Of a DNA stretch of 64,000 bases, positions 60,367-64,000 are shown piece by piece; within the stretch, counting starts at the first letter, position 1; every line of letters starts with the position of its first letter. The notes beneath the pieces were generated by a model. The model worked only from the letters and a program-made list of their open reading frames with translations, was not told where the DNA came from and did no database searches. This stretch comes from Sipunculus nudus (lineage: Eukaryota > Annelida > Sipuncula > Golfingiida > Sipunculidae). Position numbers and translations under genes: made by a program. The DNA lies in the NCBI GenBank assembly GCA_026874595.1, contig CM049308.1, forward strand, positions 95,402,624 to 95,466,623. The letters are read 5' to 3'.

Positions 60367-61703
60367 CTAGAATACGGGTAGTCGACAAGCGACTACGTGT
60401 ATCCGCCTAAATCAGTGGGAACTGGTGAAGTGAGGTATGGATTGAGTGGCAAGGGGAAATAGAGTGAAGTGTTGCATATTAGCATGGATGTCTGCAGCCC
60501 AATTGTGTATGTAGGTTGCGCCACCTACCACAAAATCCAGAAAGCTGTCCAAGTTGTATACATATGCAAAATTTAAGGCAGATAAGTCAAACCACTATAT
60601 GTATATGAGTGATTTTTGCCCTTGGCAGACAAACAGATAGACGCTGTGCAAAAATGGCTGCAGGTGGTGCCACCAGTTTTGCGTATGATAAAGAGCTATG
60701 TAAGAACTATACACATGCAAAACTTTGGCCCAATCGGTCAAACGGTTCCCAAGATATGAGCTTGGATATCTGCTGCATAAATGTAGAATGTAGGTGGCGC
60801 CACCTGTCATAAAATAAAGAGAGCTGCCGGGGATGTATAAACCTGCAAAATTTTAGGCAGATATGTCAAACCACTGCAGAGATATGAGTGATTTTATCCC
60901 ATGGCAGACAAATAGACGGGAGCTGTGCAAAAATGGCTGCAGGTGGCGCCACCAGTTTATTGTATGATACAGAGTTATGTGAGATCTATACACATGCAAA
61001 ATTTTGGCTCAATCGGTCAAACAGTTCCCGAGATATGAGCTTGGATGTCTGCAGCGTAAACGTTAATGTAGGTGGCGCCACCTGTCATAAAAGAAAAAAA
61101 GCTGTCTAGGATGTATACGCATGCCGAATTTTAGGTGAATTAGTCAAACCACTGCAGAGATATGAGTGATTTTAACCCCAGGCAGATGAACAAATGGACA
61201 CTGTGCAAACATGGTTGCAGGTGGCGCCACCTTTTGTTGTATATGTTATAAAGCTATCCCAGGGCTATATTTGTATACGCATGCTGAATTTCAGGTGAAT
61301 TAGTCAAACCACTGCGGAGATATGAGTGATTTTAACCCAAGGCATACAAACAGATGGACACTGTGCAAACATGGTTGCAGGTGGCGCCACCATTTTTTGT
61401 ATGTTAAACAGCTCTCCAAGGGCTACATTTGTGCAAAAAAAATTTCCTGATCGGTCAAACGGTTCCCGAGATATGTTGGTTTATGTGTGGAAACAGACAC
61501 ACAAACTGACGCAGAGTGCAGAAGAAAGGTCAGAGGTCAAAACAAAATTGGGGTGCAGCAGTTCACATGTGAACTGAACATAATCCCCGGTTTCGTAAAA
61601 TTCTGCCCAGCGGTTATGGAGGAGTTCTCCGGACACCTACGCGGCGGCAGCGGCGTGCAGCTGAAAACCTAGTATCCCCAAAACTCTGTTTTGGCGGATG
61701 CAA
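60367..61703 (-). mobile_element. Complete Helitron, family B (1337 bp)
   Basis: Minus strand from TTGCATCCGCCAAAACAGAG at 61703 to hairpin, CCGTATT and CTAG at 60367. The flanks CCAGAA and TTATTGAGAAAC rejoin to a phrase found uninterrupted in the paralogue at about 32601 (gcaagaattattgtgaaac). This proves A^T insertion without duplication. The body is an array of units about 150 bp long, alternating a GGTGGCGCCACC palindrome with 'tgcaaaatttt(a/g)g', 'tcggtcaaacggttccc(a/g)agatatgagc' and 'ccactgc(a/g)gagatatgagtgatttta'. No significant frame. Confidence 0.92.
60378..60396 (-). other. Helitron 3' subterminal hairpin
   Basis: GTAGTCG, loop CTTGT, CGACTAC on the minus strand: a perfect 7-bp stem ending 11 bases before CTAG, identical to the hairpin at 2076-2094. 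Confidence 0.87.
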
Positions 61704-62689
61704 TTATTGAGAAACAGGTGCTTCTGTATGAATTTTTTTTCAATACAAGCCAACTGTATTGCACTTTTATAAATGATGGTAATATTTATTCAGAAATATT
61801 TGACCCAATCCTTTACATGATTACATAAATATACATCCAACTGCATTCACTTTAACTGTTCTTGAGATAATATGATCAAAAGGAATTAAAAGATGGATGC
61901 CTGGTGGCCATATTGGACTTTTGACAAGTCTGAAATCAGACAACAAACATTCTCTAAATCGGACCAAACATTAAAGAAAAATTACTGAAACTGCACTGAA
62001 GAAATAAATTCTAAGGTGGCTAACTGGCAGACATAATGGATTTCTGACAAGTATGACATTTGATATCCCACATTCTCCAATAAGAGACCAAACTTGGGGC
62101 AAATTATCCAGTAATGAATGCCCAAAATAATTCAAAAGGCATGTCCAGGCGCTCATATCAGATTTATAGATATGCAATTGTAAAAAGTGTAAGTCCAATA
62201 TTTTTTATTATCACTCTGCTTTTCAATGGGGTCAGCAGGGTAGGTAAAATGCCAAACCTGAAAGAAAAGAAATGCAGAAAGCATGACTAAGGGTCTTGAA
62301 ATAAAACAAAAAGCCATCCTAAATCAAGGTACACATCCACATATTATGAGAACAAACACTTGCTTTTATATGTGGTGATATATATTTAAATATTCAGATA
62401 TCTAGGAAACTATGTTTATTGCTAGGATTCCATAAAATAAACTGCAAAAAGTTCCCATCATCTTATAAATCAGTAGCTAATCCTTAATACTAAACTCTCA
62501 TAGTCTTAATGCCTGGCTGAAGCATTCAGACAACAGTGTTTTTGTTATGAAGTAACAAGGTACTTATCACTGATCCTTATCACTTAATAGGCTGAAACAA
62601 AAGGGAGTCATATGTCACCAGTGTCACTCACAATTACAGCCACACAGGGAGATTACCAGCTGGGGTGGGATGGTTATATATACAAGAAA

Positions 62690-63600
62690 AATAGAGATGG
62701 TCTATAAAATAAGTAATTGTGAACATCACTGACCTATAAAATAAGTAATTGTGAACATCACTGACCTATGACCTTGGCCTTTTGCCCACATATCAACTGG
62801 ATTTTCTCTAAATGATGGGTAACTACTAACTACTTAAATTTGGTGTAATTACTTGGCAACCAATGGGTGAATAACTTTGACCTGCAACCTTTAACCTGCT
62901 GACCAGCTGACCCCAAAATCAATAAGTTATTTATTCAAGCAAAAAGACCCATAAATATGAAGTTTGAGTCAAACTGAGTGATGCATAGATGTGGCATATG
63001 TGAAAGACTGAAGGTTTGGGTTGAACAGTTACACTTGAAATATGCTAACAAGCATTTAGAACAATTAAATATTGTTACCTTGACCTTTGACTTTTTGACC
63101 TCAACATCAATAGGCTTCTTCCCTTATTGGTAGGTAAGCCATATATGACAGATGGAAGGTACAGATTGAAACGTTTGCCTGAAAATTACTCCATGCAAGA
63201 AGTGGGTGCTGTGAACTTGACCTTTGACCTCAAAATCAACAGGTCTTTTCCCCTGTTGGCAGAGAAGCCATATCAGTGCTGAAAGGTTTGGAATGAAAAG
63301 TCTAGCTTGAAATGTGTCCACAACCTTTTCAAAGAAGTGGATCCTGTGACCCTGACCTTTGACCTTGTGACATCAAAATCTATAGGATTCTTCTCCAACT
63401 TAGTAGGTGAGCTATATGTGAAAGATCAAAGAATTGGGATGAAAGGGTTGGCTTAAAATGCATCCACAGGCTTTTCAAAGAAGAGGCTCCTGTGACCTTG
63501 ACCTTTGACCTTTTGACCTAAAAAAAATTATGGTTCTTCCCCTGTTGGTAGGTGAGCTGTATGTGAAAGATGGAAGGTTTGGGATGAAAATTTTGTCTCA
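62690..63600. repeat. TGACCT-rich tandem array
   Basis: Near copy of 34330-35160, within the paralogous T^T-class element. A 43-bp stretch at about 62700-62765 ('ctataaaataagtaattgtgaacatcactgac') is duplicated in tandem here only. Confidence 0.85.
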
Positions 63601-63852
63601 AAGAGTTATTTCTGGGGGGTGCAAACACACCCCATAACTTCGAGAATATAGGTCACATTGACCTAATTTCAGGTTCACAAGGAGATCTTTTTATAACCTC
63701 TAAGACTGCATAGGGTTCATGGCCCTAGCCCCTACGGTTACGATTTGTGCCCTGCTAACGGCCGGACGGCCGGCCGGACGGACAGACGGAAGGACGACGG
63801 ACAAAGACCCATCGCTATAGCCCAGCATGACTGAAAGTCAGCTGAGCTAAAA

Positions 63853-64000
63853 ATGATTCCGTAGATATGTCAGAATTGAGAGATTTAGGAATTCAAGTGA
63901 CCCAGGGACCATTAACAATCCTAGGCATTCAAATAACACAAGATACAAAAGATTTGATTAGTCTTAATTATGGGGGAAACTAGAAAAAATAAAAGACATT
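63853..64000 (+). pseudogene. L1/Tx1-like LINE ORF2, third segment (runs off window)
   Basis: The frame resumes directly after the insertion: DSVDMSELRDLGIQVTQGPL, TILGIQITQDTKDLISLNY, then a 1-base frameshift after a G-run, then KLEKIKDI. The LGI-I…Y-KLEKIK pattern is the post-YADD thumb segment of L1/Tx1-type elements. It continues beyond the window. Confidence 0.88.

Larger units (their letters stand above)
60051..63852 (-). mobile_element. Complete T^T-class element (3802 bp) inserted in the LINE
   Basis: Plus strand from AGTGACCCATGGGTCATGAC (with GCTCAGCTG) to TCAGCTGAGCTAAAA. The flanks TTAAACA and ATGATTCC join to TTAAACAATGATTCC, which keeps the LINE frame (L-N-N-D-S). On the minus strand the site is CAT^TG, so insertion was between T and T without duplication. 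In that orientation the element starts TTTTAGCTCAGCTGA, has the inverted subterminal TCAGCTGAGC and the palindrome TGACCCATGGGTCA, and ends CT. T^T targets, subterminal inverted repeats, internal tandem units and a palindrome near the 3' end are traits of Helentron/Helitron2-type elements (inference). It contains a nested Helitron at 60367-61703 and a TGACCT array. Confidence 0.85.
46957..64000 (-). other. Upstream SLC5 intron (open-ended)
   Basis: At least 17 kb without a recognisable SLC5 exon. It contains the elements listed below. Confidence 0.65.

Noticed and set aside
46957-64000. Upstream SLC5 exon with the AGR…W-P motif
   Set aside because: Looked for on the minus strand in the low-copy parts; no splice-bounded match was found, so none is claimed.

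Overview
The window is eukaryotic, AT-rich, mostly non-coding and very repeat-dense. The repeat families (tandem-array elements carrying GGTGGCGCCACC and TGACCTTTGACCT motifs, and GACGGACGGAC runs ahead of a TCAGCTGAGC terminus) are of a kind common in lophotrochozoan genomes. My best guess is a bivalve mollusc, held with moderate confidence because no species-diagnostic gene is visible.

Only one host gene is supported: four consecutive coding exons, on the minus strand, of an SLC5-family sodium/solute (SGLT-like) symporter. In gene order they lie at 46852-46956, 10395-10454, 9731-9941 and 4213-4293. They join in frame (105+60+211+81 bp), each has GT/AG signals, and together they give an uninterrupted SGLT-like segment. 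The start and end of the gene lie outside the window. Everything else is intron of this gene, as far as can be seen.

Layout. 1-4197: a rolling-circle-like element, the 3' part of a Helitron, and a 37-bp minisatellite that stops 15 bp from an exon. 4213-12190: three exons, with introns filled by 39-bp, 58-bp and 43-bp minisatellites. 10455-46851: a 36.4-kb intron holding a Jockey/CR1-like LINE carcass, Helitrons, T^T-inserting elements, a solo LTR, TIR transposons and tandem arrays, nested up to four deep. 46852-46956: the first visible exon. 46957-64000: the upstream intron, with more of the same repeats, two tRNA-derived SINEs, and an L1/Tx1-like LINE split by two precise insertions.

The most informative result is structural. 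Several insertions can be proved from within the window, because the interrupted sequence (a LINE reading frame or a paralogous repeat) shows the empty site. They reveal two insertion rules. One class ends in a hairpin plus CTAG and inserts between A and T without duplication (canonical Helitron behaviour). A second class begins TTTTAGCTCAGCTGA, ends with the palindrome TGACCCATGGGTCA plus CT, and inserts between T and T (Helentron/Helitron2-like). All copies of the second class whose ends I could read lie in the same orientation as the host gene. No transposase, Rep or helicase gene is visible, so all of these look non-autonomous.
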